The notes below the pieces were generated by a model, which saw nothing but the letters and a program-made list of their open reading frames with translations, was not told the DNA's origin and made no database searches. Source: Plectosphaerella cucumerina (taxonomy: Eukaryota > Ascomycota > Sordariomycetes > Glomerellales > Plectosphaerellaceae). Taken from it: a DNA stretch of 64,000 nucleotides. The stretch lies in assembly GCA_020746995.1 (NCBI GenBank), contig JAGPXD010000003.1, positions 6,138,001-6,202,000 on the forward strand, in the 5' to 3' direction. Shown here one piece after another: positions 53,116-62,484 of the stretch. Positions within the stretch are counted from its first letter, which is position 1; each line of letters begins with the position of its first letter. The position numbers and the translations under genes were made by a program.

Positions 53116-54393
53116 CTACCCTACTATCATGATGCATTTGCATGGCTCTGTCAAGAGATTCTGCACCTCGCTTCTGTTGAGCTGCACCGTCTTGTTGTTG
53201 ATGCCGTCCTCGCCAAAGAACATCCCGCTCTCCGTATTCCATAATGCCTTGATTCCGTAGCCTTCAGAGCTTCGCCGGACCACCACGTAGGATAGCTGAC
53301 TGGCATCAGTGACATCTCTCGCCTGCCTACCACTGACCCACCCCCTTTTTCGTCCCATCCAAGTGTACTCCGAAACTGATTGGCCGCCAGACTCATGGAT
53401 GCCGACCTTTTCCAGGCGGAAACACTCGTTCCTCCAGCGGCCGGGATCGCACGCGGCTAGTGTCGGGCTCCTGCGCCGCTCATTTCGTTTGCCGGACCTG
53501 TGAGCTTTGGGCAGGTCCCTGGACTTGGAGAGAGCTCCAGTGACTGGAGCTGAGTCAGAGCTGGAATCTGAAGGGCGCCTTCGACGAAGGGGCCATGAGC
53601 GATGTCGTCGGCTCTTCTGCTGACGCTTGGGCCGGCGGCCTGTCCATTCGTAAAGAAAGACGACGTCGTCATCGTCGTCCTTCTTGAAAGTGTCCGGCGA
53701 CGGCGCGCTCTCTTCGGGCTGCAGCTGATCATCCTCGTCCATGATGCATCCGATGTCGTGAACACTGAGCCATTCCAGCGTCAAGGGACTCCAGTGGGAA
53801 GAGTCCCCTACCTGTGTGGGAGAGCTCCCATCACCGCTTCGACACTGCTCCAGGCTTTCAGCCGGAGATTGGTTGCTTGTGTCCGAAGTCGCGGACGGGG
53901 ACTCGGGGAAGCTGCTGGGACTGGAATCACTGGTTCCCCAGCAAATGAGATTGAAGATGTCGCCGGACTCCTCCGATAGGTTGTCGCTGGAGACCCAATG
54001 GCCCACAGGTGCCTGGCATGATTGAGATGGCAGCTCAATGGCAGAGCAATTGCTGAAGCAGCCTTCATTGGAGCCATCGGTCAGGCCATCGTCCGAGCCA
54101 TCGGTGAAGCATCCGTTGAAGCCGTTAATAAGGTATCCGTTGAAGCCATCGGCCCAATATTCGTCGGCGAGGCTGTCGTCTCCGGTGCTGGTGGTCCCGC
54201 TGCTGGAATCAATGTTGCCAGCCCCAGCGGCAGGCTGAATAGAGAAGAAATCGACCAACTCGTCCAACCCTGAAGAGACTGAGGTTGGAGGTGACACGCT
54301 TGGATCTTGGTCCGGAAACAGCAGCTCTGGGCAGTGCGGGCTTGTCTGCCGGCCGTCGTCGGGCACATTGACGATGAGATCGAGCGGGTTCAT
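53116..54393 (-). CDS. Acidic/basic hypothetical protein, possibly nuclear
   Basis: The 425-aa intronless protein starts MNPLDLIVNVPDDGRQTSPH. The N-terminal 260 residues are acidic and rich in Ser, Gly and Asn with a short repeat (NGFNGYLINGFNGCFTDGSD). A highly basic part follows (GRRPKRQQKSRRHRSWPLRR), like a nuclear localisation signal. The last 100 residues look folded: NECFRLEKVGIHESGGQSVS, QLSYVVVRRSSEGYGIKALW. The layout is that of an activator or adaptor, but no DNA-binding domain is recognised. The ATG at 54393 was chosen because TATATAA lies at 54483-54489; the longer ORF from 54606 would start upstream of the TATA box. Confidence 0.7.
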   Translation of the reverse strand: MNPLDLIVNVPDDGRQTSPHCPELLFPDQDPSVSPPTSVSSGLDELVDFFSIQPAAGAGNIDSSSGTTSTGDDSLADEYWADGFNGYLINGFNGCFTDGSDDGLTDGSNEGCFSNCSAIELPSQSCQAPVGHWVSSDNLSEESGDIFNLICWGTSDSSPSSFPESPSATSDTSNQSPAESLEQCRSGDGSSPTQVGDSSHWSPLTLEWLSVHDIGCIMDEDDQLQPEESAPSPDTFKKDDDDDVVFLYEWTGRRPKRQQKSRRHRSWPLRRRRPSDSSSDSAPVTGALSKSRDLPKAHRSGKRNERRRSPTLAACDPGRWRNECFRLEKVGIHESGGQSVSEYTWMGRKRGWVSGRQARDVTDASQLSYVVVRRSSEGYGIKALWNTESGMFFGEDGINNKTVQLNRSEVQNLLTEPCKCIMIVG

Positions 54394-54482
54394 GGTGGTG
54401 AGAAGAGAAGAGGGCGATGACGAGGGAGAAGAAGTTGAGAAGGAAGAAGAGAAGAAGATGTCGCCAGGAGATGGAAGGCTTC

Positions 54483-54489
54483 TTATATA
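54483..54489 (-). promoter_or_regulatory. TATA box of the gene at 53116-54393
   Basis: TATATAA on the minus strand, 90 bp upstream of the chosen ATG. It helps to reject the upstream ATG at 54606. Confidence 0.6.
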
Positions 54490-55027
54490 GAGCTGGACGC
54501 CGAGCTCGACCATGTGACTTGCGGAGTAAAGAGAACCCCCCCGAAGACTGTCAGTCTCCTGCCTTGCGGCCGAGGAGGCGGCCTCCTGGAATCGGCGACC
54601 TGGCACTGGCCGAGCTTGTCCACGCCCGCATGTGCCAGGAGTCAGTTCAAGCGCCTTCGCTTGCCCATGCGTCTGTGGTCACCCCTGTCGTGATGAGCTC
54701 GTGGATGCGCGTCGCGTCACCAAGGCGTTGAGGCACGAGAAGGGGCCGCAATCGGCATCCTACGTTGCGCAAGGCAGATTCGACGGGTCTCGCCGTCCCC
54801 AGCTGGAGGTTGTGTTGTCGTCGTAACCCGGAAACGCTGGTAACGAAGGCTCTGACGATCTCTCACTCTCGGACAAAGCCTCACTTCGGCAAGTTTCTCC
54901 CAAAGACCACACGGATACGGGCAAGGGGCAGAGGCGTAGGTGTAGCGACCTTTCACGCCTCTGGGCTGTCATTGGACTAAAAGTACGCACTCTGGAGGTC
55001 TTCTCACTTCCATTAAACCCCGTGTCA
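54490..55027. other. Intergenic region, nothing recognised
   Basis: No motif was noticed on either strand. Confidence 0.45.
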
Positions 55028-55285
55028 TCATTGACGCTCCCTGTTCCGTAGCCGCGATTCTCGTGGAGAGCTTGAATCGGAGCTCAGCGCCTCCGGAGAG
55101 GATGCTTGGGGCCGTCTCACATAGATCTGCCGAGCTCGGAAGAATTGGCCGTATTCAGCCGTCATGAGTTTTGGCGTGGACTCTACCGAGCCGACAATAC
55201 ACGGCGTTGCGGGATCTTCTCCTCCCTCCTCGACCGAAGGTCGCCGTCCGAACGTCCCCCCCCAGCACTGCCTAAGAAGATCCAT
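55028..55285 (-). CDS. Possible small protein, 85 aa
   Basis: The ORF starts MDLLRQCWGGTFGRRPSVEE and ends with a Ser/Arg-rich tail. CTATAAAGG at 55362-55370 on the minus strand lies about 75 bp upstream and could be its TATA box. No family is recognised and it may be chance. Confidence 0.35.
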   Translation of the reverse strand: MDLLRQCWGGTFGRRPSVEEGGEDPATPCIVGSVESTPKLMTAEYGQFFRARQIYVRRPQASSPEALSSDSSSPRESRLRNRERQ

Positions 55286-55344
55286 GTGAGGTGAATTGGA
55301 GAGGTCGACAGGCCTACAACTCGTTCTTGCTGCGCGCGCTCATC

Positions 55345-56211
55345 TCATGTTCCGAGTCGCCCTTTATAGGCAAGGCGGCGAGCTAAACTGTCGGTCGACC
55401 AGGAACTTGGGCCTTTGCGGACCCCAAACTCGTACCCAACTGGAAGGAAGGCCCATCCGTATGATATCGTCGTCACACATGTCGGCCATCTGTCATGGGA
55501 AAAAGACCAGTCCTGGAGTTTGGGCAGCCTGTATGCAGCAAGGTCAGCGAAGGCAGTTTCATCTCCTGTGGAGCCCTTGCGCACCGTCGCCCGCATGTCG
55601 TCAAGCCGAGGTCCATCACCACGGGCATCAGCTGCGGGAGACTGACGGCCGGTTTTACGCCGTGGCCGGCAGACGGGGCTTTTTCACTGTGATGCATGGG
55701 TGGGATGAGGGATACTGTACGTAGGAGAGACGTACCGCGCTCGGCTGTTTTCTGGACTCTTGCAGATGGGCAGGAACCACTGGCAGTCTGTATATGTCCA
55801 GAGAACGGCAAAGACGGATCGCGCCTCCGTACGACTTCGGTTGCGGCGCTGTGTGCAGTCGTTTGCCAAGGTCAAGCCTTGCGAGATGGGCGCATTCATC
55901 TTGCAAACAACGACGGTCCCTGATCGTGGGGAGGCTTTCCACTACTACTGGCAGCTGTCACCTGATCGTAGAAACAGGATTGGTTCAACACCGATGAGCT
56001 CAGATCCTATACTGTCCAAGACAGTTCCTTTTATAACATGCATCTTATCTCCATGCCCATTTTGCCCTCCGGTCTGCCAGCGCATAGTCTCCAAACGCAG
56101 AATCGTCAGAGACGCGCTGACACCAAAGTTGGGCGACAAGCTGACGTGGGCTTCCCAATCTTCGCCCTCGCCAGACGACTTGCGCAAACACCATGCATTA
56201 TACGGCGGCAT
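55345..56211 (-). CDS. Multi-exon hypothetical gene, structure uncertain
   Basis: The first exon from 56211 reads MPPYNAWCLRKSSGEGEDWE, AHVSLSPNFGVSASLTILRL and GTVLDSIGSELIGVEPILFL. An intron GTGACA..CAG leads in frame to SQGLTLANDCTQRRNRSRTE and VLWTYTDCQWFLPICKSPE. A second intron starts GTACGT at about 55738. After it, two frames look coding: one ends at about 55473, the other (ETAFADLAAYRLPKLQDWSF) at 55345. The first two exons look like a real protein. I do not recognise the family and cannot fix the 3' end. Confidence 0.45.
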
Positions 56212-56455
56212 TTCGTTCCGTCACCGCTGCGCGTGAGTCTGCCCCTGAACAGAGCTCCGCCTCTGGTCCGGGCTGATGGCCCCGGTTTACGGCCCTTCTT
56301 TCTGGCTCTAGTTTATGGGCCTGGTGTGGGCCCTCCTCCTGGCCCAGGTTTGATGTTCCGGGTGAAGTACAAATGATCCACCGCCTGCCAGACCATTGAA
56401 GCTGATTACTTCACATTGAACAGTGATCTACCCGACCCAATTTAAGCCCAGCAAC

Positions 56456-56968
56456 ATGTCGCCGGCCGACTGCAACGACCCAATTCGGCCCAACATCCAG
56501 CTCGCCGAAGGCCCCGTAGACCGCGCCTTCGTCAAAAATGCGGCCGTCCTCGCCGAACAGAACCCTGGCTGGTCAGGCGTCTTCTTCGCCAAGTTTCTTA
56601 CCGGCTACTACGAGCAGGTAGGGCTGGGGAACTGTGGCGACGAGGGTGATGACGTCCTCGGTTCATCGTCCCTGCGGGACCCGCGAGCCAACACTCTTCT
56701 CCGCAACATGTATCTCCGGGCTGCCGAGGCTTACCGCCAGTGCCATGCGCTTCAGGAGGCGGCCGTCAGTCTCGAGGAGGTTGGCGTCGATGGCTCAGGC
56801 TTTCTCACGGGCCTAGTCGAGTCTCTTAGGCGGAGCTGCCAGACGCAGGCTGGCATTGCCGCTGGCATCATCCGAGACGCCCGGAGTTTACGGCGCCTCA
56901 TCATCGAACAGCCGGGCGCCAAGCGGTCGGCAAAGCTAACGCTTCGAGGCATCAAGACGGAGGAGTAG
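56456..56968 (+). CDS. Hypothetical helical protein
   Basis: The 170-aa intronless protein starts MSPADCNDPIRPNIQLAEGP. It is predicted mostly helical: NMYLRAAEAYRQCHALQEAA, LVESLRRSCQTQAGIAAGII, RDARSLRRLIIEQPGAKRSA. There is no signal peptide or membrane segment. Family unknown. It begins 245 bp from the divergent gene at 56211. Confidence 0.6.
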   Translation: MSPADCNDPIRPNIQLAEGPVDRAFVKNAAVLAEQNPGWSGVFFAKFLTGYYEQVGLGNCGDEGDDVLGSSSLRDPRANTLLRNMYLRAAEAYRQCHALQEAAVSLEEVGVDGSGFLTGLVESLRRSCQTQAGIAAGIIRDARSLRRLIIEQPGAKRSAKLTLRGIKTEE

Positions 56969-57656
56969 CATGTGCGGGCTGCGAGGACAGAGCGGTTGGC
57001 ATCATTCCGGGGCTTTTTCAGAACCTGAGTTTCGCTCAAACATGGAACTTGATGTCCTCGACAAGCATTCGAAAGCCCATGTCTCTTTTCGTAATAGCTC
57101 GTCTTAATGGGAACTGAAGAAGAAACCACAATGCTGTCGTCGCTGATGCAAATGGCTACCTCACAGGCTGGGACGGTGACGCGGAATTGTCTCTCTTGAA
57201 TTTCGACCCAGTTGACCCATAGCTGGTGAGCTCTCCGCGGTCGTGGTCGTGTGCCACACGCTGACCGCGTGCTTCACCTCCATCCAGCCGAGTTTTCGTC
57301 GCACCCTGAAGGGCAGCAAACTCATCTGAACCAAACTGTGACGTCCAACCAATAGTGATGTTGCCTTGGTGGCCGCCGCAATCTGGAAAAGCACCGGAGT
57401 GGTACATTCGGGGTCGTCGCCTAAAGAGATCCTATCATACTGTATCACGTGAAGATAGAGAGTGACTGCGTTCACTGACCAGCCCCATCGGTGATACGCC
57501 GAGAAGGCGGAATAGGGACCGCGGGAGGGGTGTTACCTGCCGGCGGGTCGATGATAACCCTCAGGCCCGTCAGAACCAAAAACAGGGCCTTGCTTGCAAA
57601 GGGCCCAAAATTGGGTTTAATACTCGTACGAGCAGAGGATGGCGGAGGTTTTGCTA
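56969..57656. other. Intergenic region with a short dispersed repeat
   Basis: Positions 57584-57618 match 61202-61236 in 33 of 35 bases (starts AGGGCCTTGCTTGCAAAGGG); both differences are C/T. No gene was recognised. Confidence 0.55.
57584..57618. repeat. Short dispersed repeat, copy 1
   Basis: Pairs with 61202-61236. It lies 39 bp outside the left end of the second MITE. It may be the end of another element. Confidence 0.6.
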
Positions 57657-58211
57657 CAGTTATGAGCAAAATTCTGTCCTCCTCAATTAGATACAAAGAC
57701 AAAGTAAGACGAGTCAATACCGTGCGATTTTTGTGATGGCTCACACCGGGCACTCCTGTTGTCAGATGGGGATACTACCCAGGGCCCAGAACAAGGACTC
57801 AAAATAGAAGCACGCTAAGGCAACATGACGTCAACCGAGGAAACAACCTCAAAGCGCTCTCCCTTGCGACGTGCCTTCCATCGCTTTCGAAAATACCCTC
57901 CACGTCCTTTCATGATTCGTCAGGGCCCGTCCGTGAAACAATGACAAAGTGCCGACGCGCGTGTCGGTTTGTACTGGCGGGGCGGGTTGAGGGTACTGGC
58001 GCGGATGGGCGCACTGTTTGCCACGGCCCACAAGTTGGGCCCTTGACAGTGACCCGACGCTACCTTCTGTTCGACAACAATGGATGACAACGCTGCAGAA
58101 ACGGGATGGCCGTGTCATCAATTGATGTATCTGTATGTACCCCGGACCTTTGTTCGCCTGGAAAAGAGAGCACTTCATTCCGTAAAGCGGACATGGTTTT
58201 GCTCATAACTG
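57657..58211. mobile_element. MITE-like element with inverted ends, TA target site
   Basis: The left end CAGTTATGAGCAAAA is repeated in inverse at 58197-58211 (15 identical bases, then TGTCC shared after a 3-base mismatch). TA flanks both ends (57655-57656 and 58212-58213). The 555-bp interior has no convincing gene. The ends resemble those of the 349-bp element at 22980-23328, differing at one base in the first 15, so both belong to one family or superfamily of Tc1/mariner-type elements. Confidence 0.75.
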
Positions 58212-58246
58212 TACCACGTTCAAGGGCGAAGCCCACAATCCTAACC

Positions 58247-58420
58247 AGCGGCCATCCACCCAGGCGTGGCCATCCACCCAGGCGTGGCCATCCACCCAGG
58301 CGTGGCCATCCACCCAGGCGTGGCCATCCACCCAGGCGTGGCCATCCACCCAGGCGTGGCCATCCACCCAGGCGTGGCCATCCACCCTGGTGTGGCCATC
58401 CACCCTGGTGTGGCCATCCA
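58247..58420. repeat. Minisatellite, 18-bp unit, about 10 copies
   Basis: The unit CCATCCACCCAGGCGTGG is repeated with almost no change; the last copies carry CTGGTG. On the minus strand it is part of an open frame (58636 to 58241) that codes for Met-Ala-Thr-Pro-Gly-Trp repeats after a coding-like stretch, GIPWAVKVEFPLRKYVVEVV. Confidence 0.92.
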
Positions 58421-60153
58421 CTCAGTGGCATTTGCGGTCGACGCCGTTGGGTGTACGCAGAAGCTGAAGGCACGGCCAACCACCTCGACAACGTACTTGC
58501 GAAGAGGGAACTCCACCTTGACAGCCCAAGGAATCCCCTGATACTGAGAAGAAACGGAGTAGGACAGCATGAAAGAATAAGGGGATACCCTTCGCTCTAG
58601 GTGAGCGGCTCTTTGAGCACTGGGGTAATCTGGCACATATTTCTCGGGCGAGAGGCGCTGCAGGCCGGGATCTTGGGCTGGTCGCCCAAGCTGCTAACCA
58701 AACGGACAATACTCACCTTTGGCTCAGTAGACGAACTCTTCGCGCTTGTCGAGCAACATATGAAACGCTTAGTACACAAATGCCACACACCGAAGAGTCT
58801 GCCATAGCTGCAAAGCAGGCGCTGGAAGTGTTCATGACACACTCCAAAGTCGCGGGCACTGTCCGTCTGGGGGCTGCTTGGCTCCACTCAGAATCCTCAA
58901 ATAAAGACGGCCACACCGCTTCTTGGTCAGAGTCAACCAGTCGCTGAGCGCCTATCCCTCCCTCTTGCATCAACAAAGAGTATTACACGGCAACGCAGAG
59001 TCTTCGTAAGTAGCAGCCACGTGAACGGACCACAAGCTCATATAAGCAACAAGGTACATTCAAGGTGGACGAGGCTACCGACAAAGGTGTCAACGTGCCG
59101 CTGAACCGAAGCAATCATTCTAGGACACCAAGATGATCGCGTGAGTGAAGGAAACCGAAGTTGCGCGATAAAATTTTGGGGCTCTAGGCTGAATAAGAAA
59201 ATGCGTCACATGCCCCCTCACCCCGCCGGGCGCCTCGACGGCCCCTTCGTCCAGGAGCGGCTCCCTGCCTACGAGCCCATTGCCGCCCTGGGTTTATGCG
59301 TCATCTCGCCGTCATCAACGCCGTCCTGATGGACTGCGAGCTGCACTATCTCCAGGAAGCACCTCGTGTGAGAGGCGGTCGTAGCGTGGCGACATGTCAA
59401 ACCACGAGCTCCTTAAAGCACCAACAAGCCCCGATCAGCTCAACCATGACGTTTCTTCGGCCCGCAGATACTGCTTTTGGTTGAGGCACCCAGGGACACA
59501 AAATCAGCTGCTGGTGATATTTCTGCTAGTCGGCCTGTGTGCGTAGAAGCCATTCTTGGGCTTGGTTGGCTACTGCCTGATGCCGCCTGAAGCTGGGCTC
59601 ACATGCTCTCATCTCTCATTTCGCCCCAATGTCCCCGTTTGCAAATTTAGTCACGCTTCCCTCAGCTGGCCTGCTACCATCCAATATTTCAACTTGTCAG
59701 AGCCCCGCACTTGCGAGTCCAACGATTGTGGGGGAGCTGGTGGCGCGGCGCCACACGCCCCTATATAGGAGCACCTGGGCCCTCCTCAACTGCTGGAGGG
59801 GGCCAGAGACCAGCTTGTACCATACATGGAACCTACTCTCGAAGTGCTACATCTGAGGTTACGTTCAGAGGAGATTCCTTCACTCTGCTGGAAGTGTGTA
59901 CCCTGACACAGCTGCTGCTAGCTGCCATGCTCATCGACCCTCCACAATATAGCTCTGTTCAATCAGAGCATCCTACTGTGCTGTGGGACCGTATATGCCC
60001 TCGGCGCCGTGTTGCGTGCCAAAGAAACCAGCCAGACTAACTCTGATAGATTAGGCTCTTTCTTGAGAAGAGGGTGCTGGACTCCAGGTCAGCAAAGAGA
60101 TAAGCAGGGGGGCACCGCAAGCCGGACACTTCTCAGCTTCGTCTTTGATTGGG
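58421..60153. other. Gene-poor region
   Basis: The minus strand reads openly at 58421-58636 and at 58597-58887 (PKVSIVRLVSSLGDQPKIPA), possibly exons of an unknown gene that includes the minisatellite. At 59200-59370 short coding-like pieces occur on the plus strand. Nothing else is supported. Confidence 0.4.
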
Positions 60154-61090
60154 TCATACACTTTTCAGCTTCGTCGCGGATTGGTCCATAGTCATCATCA
60201 GGAAGTCAACGGCTTCAGGTGACCAGTTGGCGATCTTTCGTGACGCAGGCTTTCCACCGATGATGTCTATCCCCATGAAGTGGCTCATTACTCGCCCTAA
60301 AGCCTCGACATCTTTGTGTCCGGTTTCACTTGTCTTTTCAGAGCAATGTTCGAGTTTTGCTTTCTGGGTCAGTTTACCCTTTCATGGCTCGGCTCGCCTA
60401 CTCACTGATTTTGACGACTCCGTGCCTTGTCAACAGGATGCTAGCCTTTGAGATTGAGCCGTGGCAGATGCCTTTTTCTTCGAAGTGAGCCAGACACTTT
60501 ACAACCTGGATTACCCTTAACTTCGGTTCTGCTCGCGCCGAGATGCAATCAAACAGAGATTCACATACCTGGTAAAGAATGGCTACCAGCTCCACCTCGC
60601 TTGGTCGAGCTATAATCATTTCCTCCAGCGAAATGTCGGCATCTTCGAACACTATGTAGATGGAGCCGTCGAAAAGATACGATTCCTGGTATTGAAGCAG
60701 GTTTGGATTCTTTAGGAGCGATAACATTTGAAGCATCCTCCTTCCACTTTTGACTGTGTAGTTGCGAACAAAATAAAGATCTCGAGTGGGTGGTATCTTG
60801 CTGACAATTGTGCCTGTTTCTCCTAGATGCAGATCATATCGTTTTTGGTATCGGTCCCATGGAGACTGTTCCCTTTCCAACGGCCGCAGAGCTCGGTCAA
60901 TGAAGTCGGCAGTGATTGCCTCTTTGGGCACAACGGGAAACCGTTTGCTCGGTGGTTTCAGCTTTTTGTTCTGGGCTTCTGGCTTTTGTACTTCGGGAGC
61001 TTCGGGACGTTTGATCAAAGTCTCATAACTATCTGTCTGTTGATGGCTTCCGGGAAAGACAGTAAGACGTTTCAGACTATCCGCAGCCAT
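60154..61090 (-). CDS. Protein-kinase-like protein, probably a pseudokinase
   Basis: The predicted 296-aa protein comes from exons 61090-60406 and 60359-60154, intron GTGAGT..AAG. The kinase fold is visible: a beta-rich N-lobe (DLYFVRNYTVKSGRRMLQML), hinge-like SIYIVFEDADISLEEMI, helix LVAILYQVCESLFDCIS, and a catalytic-loop position reading ICHGSISKASILLTRHGVVK. The usual His-Arg-Asp and Asn are replaced, and no Asp-Phe-Gly follows. The C-lobe continues as GHKDVEALGRVMSHFMG and NWSPEAVDFLMMTMDQSATK, as in mould kinases. With key residues missing it is unlikely to phosphorylate. An in-frame ATG further upstream (61153) is possible. Confidence 0.72.
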
Positions 61091-61938
61091 TGTTTCTGTC
61101 AGGCATAGACGGAATGAATAATGGTCACGGATTGACTTTATGGTCCAAATCACAAAGCGTATATGCAGCGGCTAATGTAGAGCTCCAACAGAGGCCAAAT
61201 TAGGGCCTTGCTTGCAAAGGGTCCAAAACTGGGTTTGATCAAAGGGGGTGTCGTCCACAAATGGGGACCTCGCAAGTCAGCTTTTGTCCTGGGATAGCAC
61301 CGTACAGGGCTACCACTTGCGCGTTGAGGCAGGGGACCAAATGGTCAGCCAGGATCAGGTTGCACTCGGCGGACGCTGACATGAGCAGGGCGCCACTTCG
61401 AAGTTCTATTCCAAGTAAACATGAAGCTTACTGTGCTGAAGGACACGCTTCAAAATCTAAGAGAAAGGCCCTTTGAAGTTAATGACACTCATCGCCTTGC
61501 TTTGGTCGGTCTGGGGGGGGGGAGGCGCGACGCAGTGACTGCAGATTGCGTGCACGACTCAAACTGGTCCGTCTTCTGGTTACTGGCGTTGAGCATGGCA
61601 AGTGTTGACTTGGTGTGTGGAGAGATGGTCAGCTGCCTGGGCCTCGAAGAGTCGGGCGATCGGGCCGCTGGTTTCTCATCGACGACAACGCCGACGACAT
61701 GAAGACGGTGTCTGGGGACGAAGCGTCGCCCGGATTCCATCGCCACTCTCGCTCAGTCCAATTTATATCTCGGCAGCGCACACTGTCATTTTATTCAAAG
61801 TATATTCATATTTTAGCACCTCGATTACACCCACAAATATCCCCAGTTAAAGCTCTCTTCCTAATGACATGGGTCGTAGACGAACCGTACCTTACCCTTG
61901 ACTGACGCAAGAATCGGGGTCCACAGAGTATTGCAGTG
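61091..61938. other. Intergenic region with a short dispersed repeat
   Basis: Holds the second copy of the short repeat (61202-61236). A run of nine G occurs near 61512. No gene was recognised. Confidence 0.45.
61202..61236. repeat. Short dispersed repeat, copy 2
   Basis: Matches 57584-57618 in 33 of 35 bases, both differences being C/T. Confidence 0.6.
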
Positions 61939-62193
61939 TTAACCACTGTTTCGGTCGTCTCGTAAGTTCGACCAGTCTGCGACCGCTTGCAATGCTGCTG
62001 CGATGATGCAGACGACGGCGCGCTCTGCAAATGCTGCCAAGCATACGAGAACCGACTGTTCCGGTGACTTGTCAAGCGTGGTTTTCCATACAAAGTTTTT
62101 CAATCATGATGCAATCTTCTCGAGATCCGCCCGCTGCGACTTCAACAGCCTGGCGACTAATTTTTCGAAAACGCCGAGGTCAAGTTGCCACAT
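61939..62193 (-). pseudogene. Coding-like remnant with one in-frame TGA
   Basis: From an ATG at 62193 the minus strand reads WQLDLGVFEKLVARLLKSQR and ADLEKIAS, then TGA, then LKNFVWKTTLDKSPEQSVLV and CIIAAALQAVADWSNLRDD to a TAA. Both halves share the frame. The TGA could be a CGA changed by a C-to-T transition. The family is not recognised. Confidence 0.4.
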
Positions 62194-62484
62194 AACGGCT
62201 GTGCTTTGAGAGCGGTGCCATGTTATTCCTCATGTCAATTATCCATGTGGTTGCGCTTTGTGACTTGGGTCCTCGTTCTTGGCCCACCAAAGGTCTGCCC
62301 AATGCAAGGCCCAGAGCCGTGCCTCATTGCAGCCTAACAAAGAGCCCTGAATTGGGTTTAACGGCCGCGGGTGTGATGCAGCCATTCAATCGGGAGGTTT
62401 CACAGATCCGAACCTCTGGCAGGCTTAAAAGCTAGCTCCCGCCGCCATCACGTCAACAGCCACTGTAGTCCTTACTTTGCCGTT

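Noticed and set aside
53116..54606. Start codon at 54606 for the 53116 gene
   Set aside because: The TATA box at 54483-54489 lies downstream of it, and the extra 71 residues include its translation; the ATG at 54393 fits better.
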